Shown: piece after piece, positions 41,101 through 56,100 of the stretch
Numbering within the stretch: the first letter of the stretch is position 1
How the letters are laid out: each line of letters opens with the position of its first letter
NCBI RefSeq assembly: GCF_051020985.1
Contig: NC_134999.1
Span: 29,979,160-30,043,159, forward strand
Direction of reading: 5' to 3'
Source: Nomia melanderi
Taxonomy: Eukaryota > Arthropoda > Insecta > Hymenoptera > Halictidae
Length of the DNA stretch: 64,000 nucleotides
Made by a program: the position numbers and the translations under genes
The notes under the pieces: model-generated
Told to the model about the DNA's origin: nothing
Seen by the model: only the letters and a program-made list of their open reading frames with translations
The model's database searches: none

Positions 41101-44100
41101 ATGGGTTTATAATTTTGGAATATGAAATGAAATGGTGACTGAAAGTCATCTTTCGAGTTAAAATGGTTAATAGAAATTCATGTGTTCGTAATGTATGTAT
41201 GATTGATTTACGATGTACTAAAGGATGATTCATTTACCGTGACTGTAACAAGCATGAATTTGACTTTGTGTTAATGTCAATCGTGTAATAGGGTTAATTG
41301 TATATATCATCACTTTATTTAATTGTAACAACAGGATGATTATTTAATAAATTACACCAAGAGAAATAAATATTCTAAAATGGATAAATTTCATTTTACC
41401 CAATTCAGAGAATTACAAAGACGATACCAAAACAAAACTGTTGTCGATTCATCAAATAAATAATGAATGTTCCAAAGTTCTTTGAATATTTCTAACATTA
41501 TTCGCTCATCTGCATCAATCGAAATGACTACAAAGGGTTACCAAACAATGTTACATAAAACTCAATACACGTAAAATCAACGGGTTCCATAAACCTAACT
41601 CCAAAGTTCTTTCGAATATTCCCAACACTATTCGTTCAACTGCATCGATCAAAATAACGAATTAACAATTCCCAAATAACCTAGTATAAAACTCAATACA
41701 CGTCAAATCGACGGGTGCCATAAATCTCCTGTCGACACGTTGAATGCCACGGGAGTCACCGGCGACCCAAACCAAATCGCATTACTATACTGTCAATTAA
41801 ACGACGATCACTTCTAAACGTTTCTATATTCTAAATAACGCTACCCAGCGCAATTCAATCAAACGTCTTAATATTCCATTTGTTCCATTTATCATATCCC
41901 GCTCGGTGAAATCGTGCGGCGTTGAACGTGTTAACCGCGATCGCCGACCAGTCGGTTCGTATCAGAAACAGTTCCGAAGTGTAATTGAAACGTCCGCGTC
42001 CGCGTCCCCGTGATCTAATAATAAAAACGACGCGGCGAGGTGTCCCATAAATTTCCGAGATGGTTCTTGTTTTAATGCGAGCGGCGGGCCGCGCCGCGAT
42101 GTTGTGAAACTAAATACTCGCGGGCTGGTTAATGCCCGCGTCACGGATAAAAGTGAAATAACGTGGAAGCGTAAAACGCTTCGCGAAGGAGCTGCGCGGG
42201 GCAATCAGATTTTTCCGGTTTCTTATGATCCCCGACGTAGCGCGGCGCAACCACGATGCGATACGATGCGATGCGATGCGATGCGATGCGATGCGATGCG
42301 ATGCAATGAACGTGGCGAGGCCCGGGCATATTTAGTGAGATATAAAGCTAATTCGCTTTAACTCGTGGCCGCTTTATTCCGCCCGGTTGCTATTACCGTA
42401 ACCCACGGCCACGCTTCACTTTCCGTGAAAGCCAATAATAATCCGGGAATATGCGCATCCCATTACCAAGCATTATTTATACGTTGCTTTCAGTGCTTAG
42501 ATTCGATATCCCGCCGGTTCGTTCATTGTGCAATGGTCTCGGAGCTGCAACGGAACGGGCCACGGACAACCGTCCATCGATTGCTCATACTCGAGATAAA
42601 AGATGAACGCATTTGCATATAGATTGAGTTCGTCCGTTTCCCGAGACGTCTTTTTTCGCTTCTTGTTCCGGATGATGCCGGGACTACTACTGAATCAGCT
42701 GGAACGCTCTGCATTCGGGGAACGGGCTACGATACGCGCTGGGTGAGATTTAACCGTGTACTGATAAACTATATTGTTTTTAGTGGTCATTGTTGACCTT
42801 CTCTTTGTGTAGTAATATTTTAGCGGTTTATAGGTTCGCGTGATTTTGAAATCGTGTACTGATGTACCGCATAGTAAAGTGGCGAATAGAATCGAGTAAT
42901 TAATTAACTTTAACTTTTATGTTTTAGACGTGAATGATTGAGGTCATTGTCATTTAGAAATTGTAAGGTATATTCATTTTTGTAGAATTGGTAAAATTAT
43001 TGGATACAATATTAATTTTGTGTTATATACATTTTTTTATAGTCACGAAAACAATTTGGTCTTTAGAGGGTTAACGTTAACTCTGTATAGAGGTGTCATT
43101 GTGCCCTTCATATTTTTGGTGGAAAGTGTAAAGGCAATTTGTCTGCATAAGTACTTACTACAATACTATATTTGAATTCATAGATTTCAATGGAATTTGT
43201 TTGAATGTTATGTGAAATGGGTCATAGGTGATAGAAACATTTCTAGGAAAACTTTGGGAATTTTCCATTTGTCGCCGGGAATTTGCTTCGTTTTATTAGT
43301 GGTACGTTCTTTTACGCAGATATGTACCCATTGTATTCATATAATTACAAATACTTATCTATTAAATGTTTGACAATGTTTTTAATAAGAAGAAACCATT
43401 TTCTGATTGATACGTAATTTTTGTAAAGATTATAACAATAAATGTTTTTAAATGTCTGCTGACATTCGTCATATATAACGTGCAAGTGAAACTACTAATA
43501 TTTAAAATAATTTCAGATATTTATTACTTTTGTAATATTGATCATTGAAAAATACGAAACTGGAATTAATCATTTCGATATTACTAGTTCAAGTAACATC
43601 ATACTAAAAATAAAATTCAGCATCTTTGTTCCAGGTTAATGATACCAAGAATCACAAATAAATTACCTTGCTAACAATATAATAAGCTGAACTATGTAAA
43701 TAGTAGATACGATAGTTATTTTAACGATTGATAATCACAGCTCGTAACTTTGTATTCTAATACCATAGAACCTGTATACGGCATCAGGTTTTTCTCTGAA
43801 ACTGCGAATTTCTGTACACACCGTTCACAGCCACGAAGACAAATCCTCTATAAATATATCGACAGGAATCTGGAACTAGTGAATCCATTTAACAAGGAAT
43901 TTCCAGGTTACTTTTCAGAAGAGCTGTAAAGTTTGGAAAAACTTCTGAGGTTTCCCTTGAGATCCCAGTTATTATGGGGGTACGCTCGAATAGATAATCT
44001 CGAGGTGTTCTTATCTAACGCAGGCAATTTCATTACGAGAAAAATGACGGATAGAAAAGTTTCAGCCGAAGATTACCGTAATGCGAGCGCACGATTTTAG

Positions 44101-47100
44101 TGTTTTCCCAAGACGCCGCTTTGCATTCAAATATGCAATAACGAAATGGCCCTCCGTTCCGCGCATTTCCCCGTTGACATAATCGAACGATTCAGGCAAG
44201 TTTATACGGCGAGGCAAGCGTTTAATACGACGTCATTCCGGACAAGCACAATGAATTTTATGATCTTAGAAAATGGATGTTACGACGCTGCTTTTAAGAA
44301 AATCAAGAACGGCCAGGGTCGATGTGACTGAACTCGGAAACTGATGCTCTCCACTGTTTCGCGTAATCGATACGATTGTACACCTAACGGAATGGATGCA
44401 CACAAATAAATTCCTTTATTTTCATACGAACGCTCCAAGTTGTAATTTCTTTAAATGAAATTGAAATTTATTTAAAAATTCACAAATCTAAATTCGCTTG
44501 AAAGATCAACATTGTGATATATGTATCCTTCATTTACCTTAGGAATTTTTAAGAAAAATTTCAGTTCATCGAATTCAAATTACACTATATTCAAATACTC
44601 TGTGCATGTTAATTATAATATTCATTTGCATATAAAAGTTATATAGAAAAGAAAGCTAAACAAATTTCACTGACCCATTATCGTTTCGATATACAATTCA
44701 TAACAACATATTTATATACGTGAAATAAAAATAGAACTATTAGTATAATCGTTATATTAAAGAGAAAGCAATACGAAGTTATTCCAATATTATCGTTTTA
44801 ACAATACGATTCATAATAACATTTTTATACACGCGAAATGAGAATGAAATCACTTTCCTTTTTTAATGAACTCAACAAATACACTTATTCCGAATACGGA
44901 AGGTAAGTTTACATGAAAAATGCTATTACTATAATCAAGCACTTCCTTCCCGTATAATAATGGACATTCAGACAGCAAAGCTCTCGAGCACGAAAAATCA
45001 GTGATCCTTGAACGCGCCGATCACGCGGAAGGGAAACTCGAATATTTGCGATAGAACGCGGAGATATCGTTTCACTGACTCCGTATGCGTCGAGGAGGAG
45101 GCGAATAACGCAGTGGTTGTTCGATATCATCGGTGTAGTCGATAGTCTCGAAAAAAAACTGCCGTTTTATCTCGCTGGCTGGAAGTGGAAGGAAACTTGT
45201 ATTTATCAAGGAAAAGAAAATGGCATATTGCTGGGGCTGAAATCGAGCATCGTAGGGGTTGAAGAACTTTCTGCAGCGAACAAGGAATCAATCGAGACGC
45301 TTTATCGGTGGCAGAACCTCCAATTTTTCTCCGGGCTTCCATTAAAAGGACTGCTACGCATCAATGAACGCTCTATCGACTTTGACAGTGAATCGGGGAC
45401 TCCCCGGGCGGCATAGGTTGCTCAGTTGCCCGATAAGAAGTCGCGAAAAATTGCGACGATATATCTGTGAATCGAATTCGCTCTCTATGGGGTAAAATTC
45501 CGTTGGACTCTTGAGACAATCTGTGGTTGACGAATGTCTGTTATTTTTCTTCATACTTGCTATTGACTACATATTTTGCTGTGCAATTGAACTTAGGCGA
45601 TGAGAAATTTTTGTTGCGATTCTTATGTCGGAGGAACTAGATTCGCGAAAATTTGTCTCGGGCATTGAATTCGAGTTTATTGAGTAATTTTGTGGGTAAT
45701 GGTGTTTATGAAATGTTGAAAGTAAGATTTTTTGAAAAGTTGAGAAACAATGATATTTTGTGTATCAGTCTATTAATAGCAATTTGCTTTACATTTGGTT
45801 TTAATCATTTAACTGAATATTAAACATTTCTTAACAATAGTTTCATTATGTAGATATAATTAATGTTTATACATTTGACGCCGTATAGGATTATTTGGGA
45901 CTTTAGAAGATAATTTAGAAAGAAATGAACGTAAGGAATTGCCTGGGAATAAAATGTAATTGGTATTACGTAGAGTGTCTTTCTTGAATCTTGATTAATT
46001 TACTTAGATTCAACTTTTTATGAAACTTCTAATATATTTCGATTGAAATGTATTTTGACATTGAAATATATTTTATGAATTAAATATTTTATATTTGACG
46101 AATGAATAGATTTCTATCAATAGACCTAATGCTTACCCTGTCATCTAAATTTCACCTAGTAGACCTTAAGGTGTCATTGTAAGTCGCGCATTGACCCCCT
46201 TGATTGCGAGAATTAATAATAGGATGCATTATCGGCCCGATATGAGATTCTATGCTCGATTCTATACGATAGATATTGAACTCGGTTGAATAGAATGAGA
46301 ATTACCCCTTAATCGAGTTCAATTAGCTAATCAGCGTTGGGGACTTCGTGCGATTGATTATCACTGCTGCTCTGTATAATCAGTAAGGCGCAGTGTAGAA
46401 ATTTACGTTCAGTGCAGTTTAATTCTTCAGTAAAATACACGTTGCACGTTTATTATCTATGATAATTAAATTTCGATCGATTTCCTATTACTTGTCTTCA
46501 TCCAATAAAATTATATTTTAATAAAAAAAGAACTGATAAAACTTGTCCACTAAAAATCAATATTAAGTTTCACTATACAGACTGACACATTTTCCCAAAC
46601 TCATAAATATTAAACTTTCAGTATATCATTGAAGTGAATGACTTATTCAATAAATTCATTGTGTGACTAAATTTGTTATTCAAAGTCACACATTTAAAGA
46701 AATATTTTCTTATACGTTCTAGTCTTTAAAATATTCCAAGAAACATATATTTCACTTCGAAAGCTGCTTTCATACTAATTTAAATGGTAATCAACAGAAA
46801 ACATATATAAAGTACACCGACATAAATCAGATTAAAATGAAAGTCCCCCTTTTATCATACCACAAATCATATTCTCCGCCTCTCGTTCGTATTCTCAAAA
46901 CAAAACTGAACAAATTCTTGTACATTTCGTACCGTTAATACTCAAATACCTTTATCCGTTCTCTGTCAAACAAAAAATCATCCAGTTCCTCTCTACCGCA
47001 TCAAACGCTTTTCCATGAAGTAGTATTTTCCACATTTTCCTCAACATCGTATAGATTCACTGTGCTCGTTTGCGAACGACGCGAATAAGTAACGGAGGAA

Positions 47101-50100
47101 CAACGAACGATCTGCCGTATATCCTGAGACAAAGTTCTGCTTATGAAAAGACGCGCGATGTCACTTCCGGAACAAGTGTAATGTCAAGGAAGGAGTGTTT
47201 TAAATTCTGTTAACTCCGTCGCCAAGCTGGAACGGCGTGGAGGTAGAAATATTTTAAGGCGTGCTTTGAGAATTTTAAGCCTGACTCATTAAGGATAACG
47301 AGATAGGCATTCGGTGTCTGTGACACGGCACGTACACACGCGCGGGCCCGCCTATTTCGTATTCACGGGACAAGGGAGCCGAGGCTTGCACGTATTACAA
47401 ACACACGCAACGCGCACGTTCTATTACCGGTACCGGGGCTGATAGAATAGATCACGAAACTTATTCATTAATTCGACGACCGCTAACGAACGATATATGG
47501 AACGATACACTTTCAGGTAGAGGAAAAGCCGACAACGTGGTGCGATAGCCTTTCTTATTTTACTTCGGCTCGATTTGGAATTTGAATTGCATTGAATTTT
47601 TCGGTGAAGTCTAGATAGTAAACTGATAAGATTATTTGTGACAACGAGTGAGGGTAAAGGGAAATTTGCTTGGAAATCATTTTTGGAACTTTTGTAAAAG
47701 TGAAGGTCATATATGACAATAATCGTATATAGTAGTATTTTAAAATTAAAAGTGAACAAATAAAACAAGTTTCTTTGTTTATACACGAAACTTTTGTAAT
47801 ATTTGTTTCTCCCACGACGTGCACTCAGTATTGTTTCTAAATTAGGTTAGTATGTATAATGTTGATTTATCAACATAAAGTAAAAAATAAAATAACTTTA
47901 GTATAATAATGGATAGTTTGGAAATCAGTAACTTTATGAATATTATAAATAATTTTATATCTGATAATATCAATGATTAGGTAATTCCATTTATAAATAT
48001 CAACTCTACAAACCTATAAAATATATTCCAACACACGATTCTTTACCTTAAATAATTTATAAGAAACACTTCTTTTTCGGAACGACGTAAAACTATCGGT
48101 TCTGGCGTTATATTAATTATTTTCTTCATTGGAAACAATACATTATATCGTGTAAACGTATTTACCTATATATAATCCTAATAGATGCACATAAGACACC
48201 GTTAATTACTAGATGCCTTCGTTACGATATTGAAAATCACGAGGGGGCCACGTTATTATCTTCTTCTCTAATGCTATGCAAAAAAAACCTCGACACTTCA
48301 CCCTCGTTTCCTCTTCCTGCTCCATATTGTTATTATGCTTAAGAGAGCGAAAGGCGCAGTTAGATTCTCGTAATAAAATTGATAACGATCACTGCCCTCT
48401 TCCCCCTTCTAGGTCCGCATTGTTTCATACACGATTAATCGTTCACCGTACTATGGAAGGTGAGAAATTATAGAGGAACGAGTGGGAGTTATGTATCAGA
48501 TCGGTAGACAGATTCTTACCGATCTTCGAGTACTCTCAGTATAACCATTCGTTCTCAGAACTATTTTTACATTTGCAATTGTTTATTAGAGTACTGTATA
48601 CAGGATGCGTATAAATAACGTGCCAAGCAAGTGGTAGGTGATTCATTATCAATGAAAACACATGAAAAACACAAGATGAAAATGTAGAATGAAATTGTTT
48701 TGTTCGATATTTAATTATCCAGGAAATCTGAAAAATTCACAATGCATACGTATAATTATGACTAAAATATTGGTTTTGTGAGATGTACCTCTGTTTTGTT
48801 TTTAAATAATACCTACATTTTTAAGAGTTATTATTTTCAAGAAAAAATGTTGGAAATATTTTATCGTACGATTAACATTTGTACAAACTGTTCGTCATAA
48901 TAAAAAACTCTATCCTAATCAGTATGTTCCTAATCGAAGTGAAACACGCAGATACAAAAATCTGTTGGAATGTACTTTAGTAATTAATAATAAAATATTG
49001 TTAATAAAATATTGTTTTCATTTTTCTCGAATTTAGAAACTCTCGTCGTTGAATATCGTGTAGGTATTGATTATAAACTAAATGGACGGTGTACTTCATA
49101 CGAAAAACTGTATCTCAGTTGTAATTAAATGCATACATAGTGAATATTCAAATTCGACTTTTGCAAAAATTAAACATCGGACAAGCAAATGTTATTTTAT
49201 ATAATTTTCTATTTTTCCATAAGGGGAAATCTCCTACGGGATAACTATTAATAATTCGTTAATGGTAAACAGTTCTCTCAGGTTTACAGTAATAGACACC
49301 GCAAACAAAGGAAAACAACACTCCATAACATTTCAGTCACATCAAGGGTGCAGAAAAGAACCTTTAATTATTGAGTCATCGAAATATCCCACGTGCGTGT
49401 CTTTTGTTCTAAAGCAACAAAAGACCGTAATCGTTTTATCTACAATGCATCACTCAGGTGAAGTTGGTAATACGAAAGACAAGCCAGAGATAAAGTTGGA
49501 TTACAAGGAAACAAAGGGTGCGGTCGATATTTCCATTCAACTGGTAGGTAATACGTATATGTGTGAGGCGTACTGCAAATCGTTGTTTGTTTTCTCTTAC
49601 TTTATGAATGCATCGGATATTGAGTATTTAGGAATGCGAGAACAAATGTATGTAGGTAAGTATGTTCCTTGTTGACGTGGTAGAATACTTCGTTGTATAC
49701 GAAGAAGATAATATAACGAAGTATTAATAAATAACGTTATAGAAACAGCATAAAAAGATCATTTCTTAAAAAATAACTGAACACTGAAAGCAAATGTTCT
49801 ATTACTAAACGATTAAAATATTTATTTCAAATACATATGATACTATATCACTATTATTAATATTATCATCAATTATTATACCTTATTATAATTTATTAAA
49901 TTTCCTTTAAACAGCTTATAGAAAATATATTGATAATTTATTTGCATCTTAATTTCTTCTTACTTTAATTATTTATGCATAAATAAAGTTCACTTATTTT
50001 CCTCGTAATAAATTATTTACAATATCTCTGAGATATATGGAGTTCAGTAACAATCACACTATACTATACCGGATTGTAGCTAAACATCGCATCATTTATA

Positions 50101-53100
50101 AGCACATGGCACTATCAAAAAGAGAAAATAGACGATCCAGATTGCTTTTTTTTTAATTAATCTTTCATGGTAAAATGTCACGTTGAATCGTAGAGTCATA
50201 AACATAGACCTTCACATTACAGGAAACTGTTATCACAAATATTAGATAGGCATTTAATAATGAAGATACTGCTGAATTAATTTCACAAACTGGTTGGACA
50301 AGAAGTCTCGCTGATAGAGACATAAGACTTTTCTGAATGCCCTGAAATTGATAACTCCGAAATTCCAGGAAACGTAGAGGCAAGTATGTATTTACATTCG
50401 CAGGAAGTTTGACGACTAGCTAAAGATACATGGCCGTAACAAACGGATGCTCATACGATAAAATATCGGCGCGATTAAGATGATTAAAATTCATTGAAGA
50501 ACTTGTATACCAGGAACAAGTTTCCGATATAGTTTATGCAGACGAATATAAGCCTAACACGTTTTCTTCGGACGGTCGTGTTATAGCATAGAGTGAAGAA
50601 AATTTAGAATTTCATAGGGATAGCCTGTGGTCGATTTTAACACAATTACAGAGTACTTAATACGACCGATGTGTAATCTTTATAAAAATTGTAATAGTAG
50701 ATTATTTTCAGTTCCCTCAGACATTCGTTAGAGTATTTAAGTGAAACTATTTATTTTCGAAATCGTTTCGAATATTCAATGCTTCGAAGATATCGATAAT
50801 TGCGAAACAGAGAAATCGAGACCAGCTATTTCAACTGGTACTATAGTTCTAGTGTCGAAACACGATGAAGGAAATTCTCGTTTGAAACGTGTGTTTCGAA
50901 TATTGCAATATGTAAACTATTATAGTTTCACTTTGAATAAGTGTTAATTCTTTGCACTCGACAGATTTTCACTGGAAATATCCACGGTTTCTGATTTATA
51001 GAATTTTTGTAGATATAGGTAATATTTGTCAAAATTAGTTTATCGAGAAATAGAGCAAAATTTAAGCAACATACAAAATAATTTTGTTTCTTAATTTGAA
51101 AAATCTGAAATGATCAAATAATTTTATTATTCAAAATACAAGTTAAGCATTATATAAAATTTAATATTAAATGTCCAATTTTATAATTTGGCTGTGTTAA
51201 ACTATGTGACGATCAGTCGTCTCCCGAATGCAAGCGGTTAATATGAAGATAAATAACTATTTAAACAGTTTGAAGAATAAATTTGATACAGAGTGATATT
51301 GAAATTCGCGTTCGGAGCAATTTCAAATTTTACTGAACCATTCACCCAAAACATAAACTTAAATTGAATAGGAATTCTAATCATAAAACTCCGAAAGTTT
51401 CGCAACCCCTACATTCAAATGCCGTTCAAAATTTATGAAGCACAATAAAGATTGAGTTCACCAATTTCAACAAATAGAACGAAGAAAATAGAAGAAAACT
51501 TTTTACCAGGAGAAAAGAACTAAGGTTTCGCATTAATACAATCGAACATGATTATAATCTAAGCATTACATCATTTGTTTCGTAGCAATATCAATTATAC
51601 AGTAATGTTTACTTAAAGACAACCTTTTAATCTCCTGTTCAACATAGAACGACCAAACTATTTGTCTTTCAGAAAATAAAATATTAAACTGTCATCAGAG
51701 CTTCTACATTGCATAAAAAAATAACAATAAAAGACTATCATCGAATAAAAGTATTTAAACATAAGTAACTAGATATGTAATACCAAATATATAATAAATA
51801 TAAAAAAAATCAGTAAAAATTATTTCCAACGCAATCCATCTTCGCCACAAAAACACAAGTATAAAAAAAAATCTCTCAAAATTCTCACATCAATCAACGT
51901 CACCGAACATTCTCGTTGCCCACCGAATATCGGTTTACCGTCCAGAAACATGTCCGTCAGAGGAAACATCTTCGCTCGATTAGGGGATGACACGAAATTC
52001 TGTATCGAGTGATCCGATTATTTCCAATGGCGGGACATCAGGGCAAGTTAGGGACTAATTAGCCGACCCGATAAATTCAATCTACTGACCTTGTGATCTC
52101 TTCGATAAGCTTGCAGGGATCCGCCGCGTAGAACTTCACGCCGAAATAGAGGGTGTGGACATCCGAGCTAGGATCTCCTTTCTGGATTTTCAGCTGCTTG
52201 CCGATCTTCTTGCTCGGATCGAGCCATTGCTAAAGAGACCGCGAACAACAGTCGAGAATTACTTGTAAATGATTCACTCCCGGCCGATCGGACGGGTCGA
52301 GCCGCCCTGAAACTGTTGATCAAGCGGCCCGGAAATTGCAGGCAGCTCGACATTTCCCGTAGATAATAATCCTATCCTCTTATGCCCCGAGGGCGATGCA
52401 ATCGACCACCTTCGGGGCATCTTCGCGTGAATTTTTAACCGTGCAAATCTAATTAACGGTAAACTAGTCGAACTTATTACAGTGTTCGCTATATTCTTGT
52501 TTGGAACTGTCCGACACGATGGTGTTGAGGGATAACGTGCGGCTTAGCGAACTTTGCAGGGATATTTTTAAAGGTTAACTCTTTGCACTCGATTTATTTT
52601 TAATGTGTCGGGTGTAAAGTTATGTTTACTTTTAGAATTATTATATATATTATAGAATATTTTTGAAATAATCCTTAACGGTCTGGAAGTACTTCAAATT
52701 TACTTACCGCGAAAAAATACTGTAATGTACAATACAATAGGTAAAAGAAATTCACAGAAGTAAGCTAGTACAATACTTAATGCGTTAATTGTAAATATTA
52801 CAACAATAACAGTTATAAAAATAATAAAATGATTTATATATACATAATGGACTCGGTAAGTAGAAACGCCGCTTATATGCCATTGCTCCGTTAAGGGTTA
52901 GAGCAATTTACAGCGGTAGAATTCAAGGTTTTATATTTATTTTATTTATTATCATTGTAATAAGATTTTATTTTCATAATCTTTTAAAGTACAGTACTTT
53001 TTCGAATAACTTCCAACATTCTATGACAAAGTATATCGCGTGACATACGAGTGCAAAGGGTTAAGTTTCGCTGAATATTTTTAGTATCTTTGTTAAAGAT

Positions 53101-56100
53101 CGAAAACCATAACAATCAGCAATGAGACTCCATCTGTTCAATAGCGTTTCGAATTTACATTTGTACATTTTTCTGTATATTAACTTCAGCGACTTTTGTC
53201 GCCACATGAGAAAACTCTAAGAATCAGCTATCCGTGCAGTCCACTGTGATTTTAATAAATAATCCAAGTTATGTGGAGTTTACGATCTTTTTAACGCTGG
53301 CAGTACTAATTACATTGACACAAGTTCATCGATTGTTTGTTTATGATCATCGAGAAGGTAACAAACGCTTCTTTGAGGAATGATTAATTAAGTTTGTATA
53401 ATGCAATTATAAATTACGGTATATTGCTGAAGGTTCTCTTGGTAATGTTATAAAACTTGCTTGCAGAAACAGAAAGTATTACTCATCTGGAAGTTACGGT
53501 TTATTAGACCACGAGATACATTCCATCGTTATTTACGATGTTTCGCCATCGTTCTGTGAGCAATCTTATTTCTATCTTGTGAAAGAAATGTGAGAAACGG
53601 GGTAACCAATGTTGAGTAGTAGATTTTACAATATTAAAATCAGAATTTATCGAGGGGTCATTGTTCGACGTGGAAATTCTATACCATCGTGTTTATTATA
53701 TTCATATGTACAGTATTCTCTTTTCATAGGTGTACTATTTTGTAATTATAGGAACTTGTAGATACATCGCTATCTTTTGTCTTGCTGCGGTGTTGGGCAA
53801 ATTTTTAATTAATTTTTCCGCGAATAGATAAATTATTTTATCAGACGTTATTGGAAATTTTCAATTAAAAGAAGCAAGTCATTTATTAAAAATTACTAAA
53901 TGAGAGTTGATGAGAGTATTAAATATCACATTATGTGTCGAGTTTAGAAAGTTCTAGATCTCAAATCAAATTTCAGTATTTAGAAAATTGCAATTTTGAA
54001 CATTATTAGTATATGAAATTCCACATATGTTGGGGCACTTGAATATTGTTATCTTACGTTATGAAAACAAATACCTTTTCCCTTTCATATATTCAGTGTT
54101 TATCAATTGAAATTTAGATTTTTAAAATCCACATTTTGGAAATGACTTAATTTGATTTAGAAAAATATGTAATTACTAGACAGGAAGCAAAAGATTCTAC
54201 AGCATATACTTACAAAAATTTCGGTCAAAATTGTAGAGGAATTACAAGAAATATTGCACATTGCTTGATAAAGGCAAACAGAAATCGTCTAGTTCAAACA
54301 ACTAATACGTATAATCTCACTGAGATAACGAAACAAAAGAAAGCTAATATCAGAGTAGAGTGTACTTGCTTTCAATAGCATGATCCACTGGAAACATAAA
54401 TTATTATGACTTTCATAATATAAGAAGTTCAACTGGTATCTCCGTTACATCATAAACAACGTTTGCTACTATGATCGAAATTTAGTCATTTACTTAGAAA
54501 CATTTTTTTCCAATTTTATATTCCAATTCATATTCAAATCGAAATGACATTCTTTGTATACCTTAAAACATACCTTACAATATGTTGAAATAAAACTAAT
54601 ACTTAATGTTACCTGTTGAATTCATAGATTATTTGTCCAATATAGGTGTAAACTAAAATAAAACTGAAATTGTGAAACAATATTCCATATTTTGTGTTTA
54701 AAATGTAATTTATATATAAAAATATTAATATGAATAATGTTCCTAATTTCTTTTGCAATCTAGATCCTATAAGAATATCTACCTTGTATTTCTGTTAGAA
54801 ATTCTATTTAAATAAGCTTTTAAATAATTATTTAAATAAAAGCAGTACAAATATTTCTTGCAGCATTTTTCTTACACTTGAATATTTAACCGCTTATTCC
54901 GAAAATCCTAACTAAAGTGGAATTCATTTGCTAAAAATATTTATTTCATAATACTAATACATGGAGTGTAATCTTTTTCTTTAATAGCCAGAATAATAAT
55001 TATTTCAGGTAAAAAAATGACAAATAAATAACTTTCCAATTCGAATAATCAACGAATGCAGAAGTTGGAATTGGATAATGCCGAATATGATGCAGTCAAA
55101 TGACCTGGTACAATAAAGATAGCGATGCCTTTATCAAGACGTCGACAAAAGCACGATTATGGAAAGAGAATACTGTACTGTAAATAATTAGAATTCATAG
55201 TTATTAATAGACTGCGGATTTTATGCGTACGAATAAGTTCCAATTCCTGTACTCTAGAACTCGATAATCTAATAAAATTTAATTAAATAAGTGGCAAAGT
55301 AAATACTTCTTAAACAAGACATGAAATCATGTTTCATTAATTATTAATTAAAAATCAGAACTCATCTAAATGAAACTAAAATCAAACTATCCAGATACTA
55401 TATCACAATGATTTCCAAACTTTATATTACTACACTCCTTTAAAGAAAATCTAATTGTAACGTGCTAATATCTTAAAAAGTACGTCATAAAGTTTAATAT
55501 TATCTCACGAAAGTTCATTTATACGTATATATTCTTTTACTTATACACAGGACGTTAATTTTAATTCGAGCACCTAACTAATTTCCGGTATTACTGAAAA
55601 TAAGAAAAATGATTAAATAAACCTTCACAGGATTTTTTTATCGCCGTCAAATGTACACCGTAAAACCATGTGTATTCTACTTAATCAGTTTTTCCTTACT
55701 TTCAATAACGACGAAGATAATTTAGTTGTTCGAGTTAGAATTAACACTCTGTATATTATATTATGAAAATTACATTTCTATTAAACTTTTCGCGTCTCCT
55801 TTTGCACAAATCCTCTCAGTTTGGAAATCACCGCTACATCGCGTCTTCACATGCTGTCCTCTATTTCCGGTCGAACCATCATCCACGCAACACCCCATAA
55901 TACCAGATTACATGGAACGGTAACATCCTGGTAAATTGATTCATTCGTACGGCTACGAAACCGCATAACTTTCCCAGCGACCGAGCATTCGAGCATGGAA
56001 ATCCGCAGTCCAGTTATTAGAGAGACAGTAATCTTACCGTCTGATTGCCGTGATCCAAGTAACGCAGCCCGAAGTATGCGGTCTCCAATAAATTCAGATG

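Larger units (their letters stand above)
29267..52089. other. 22.8 kb intron of the FERM gene
   Basis: Largest intron in the window. It alternates AT-rich, transposon-filled stretches with GC-richer islands at about 30230-30560, 31620-32180, 33000-33960, 34788-34940, 37540-38110, 38880-39410, 40060-40480, 41930-42740, 43780-44340, 44940-45480, 47040-47560 and 48240-48480. Islands carry unrecognised open frames. Stretches 35000-36100, 42780-43700, 44350-44900, 45600-47000, 48500-49200 and 49680-50600 hold only AT-rich sequence that I cannot assign. Confidence 0.6.
52230..56037. other. 3.8 kb intron of the FERM gene
   Basis: GC-rich to about 52440, then AT-rich. It contains the nested family A/F element at 52575-53064. 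The rest (53065-55800) is AT-rich sequence in which I recognise no repeat or coding signal. The last 240 bases before the 56038 exon are GC-richer. Confidence 0.55.

Noticed and set aside
44909..45130. Minus frame with CVIRLLLDAYGVSETI, resembling the start of a FERM F1 lobe
   Set aside because: It lies downstream (3') of the exons encoding later F1 and F2 parts, so the order is impossible for this gene; treated as coincidence.
47424..47824. 120- and 89-codon minus frames
   Set aside because: Overlapping frames of one AT-rich stretch, Tyr/Phe/Lys-rich, without motif or splice support.
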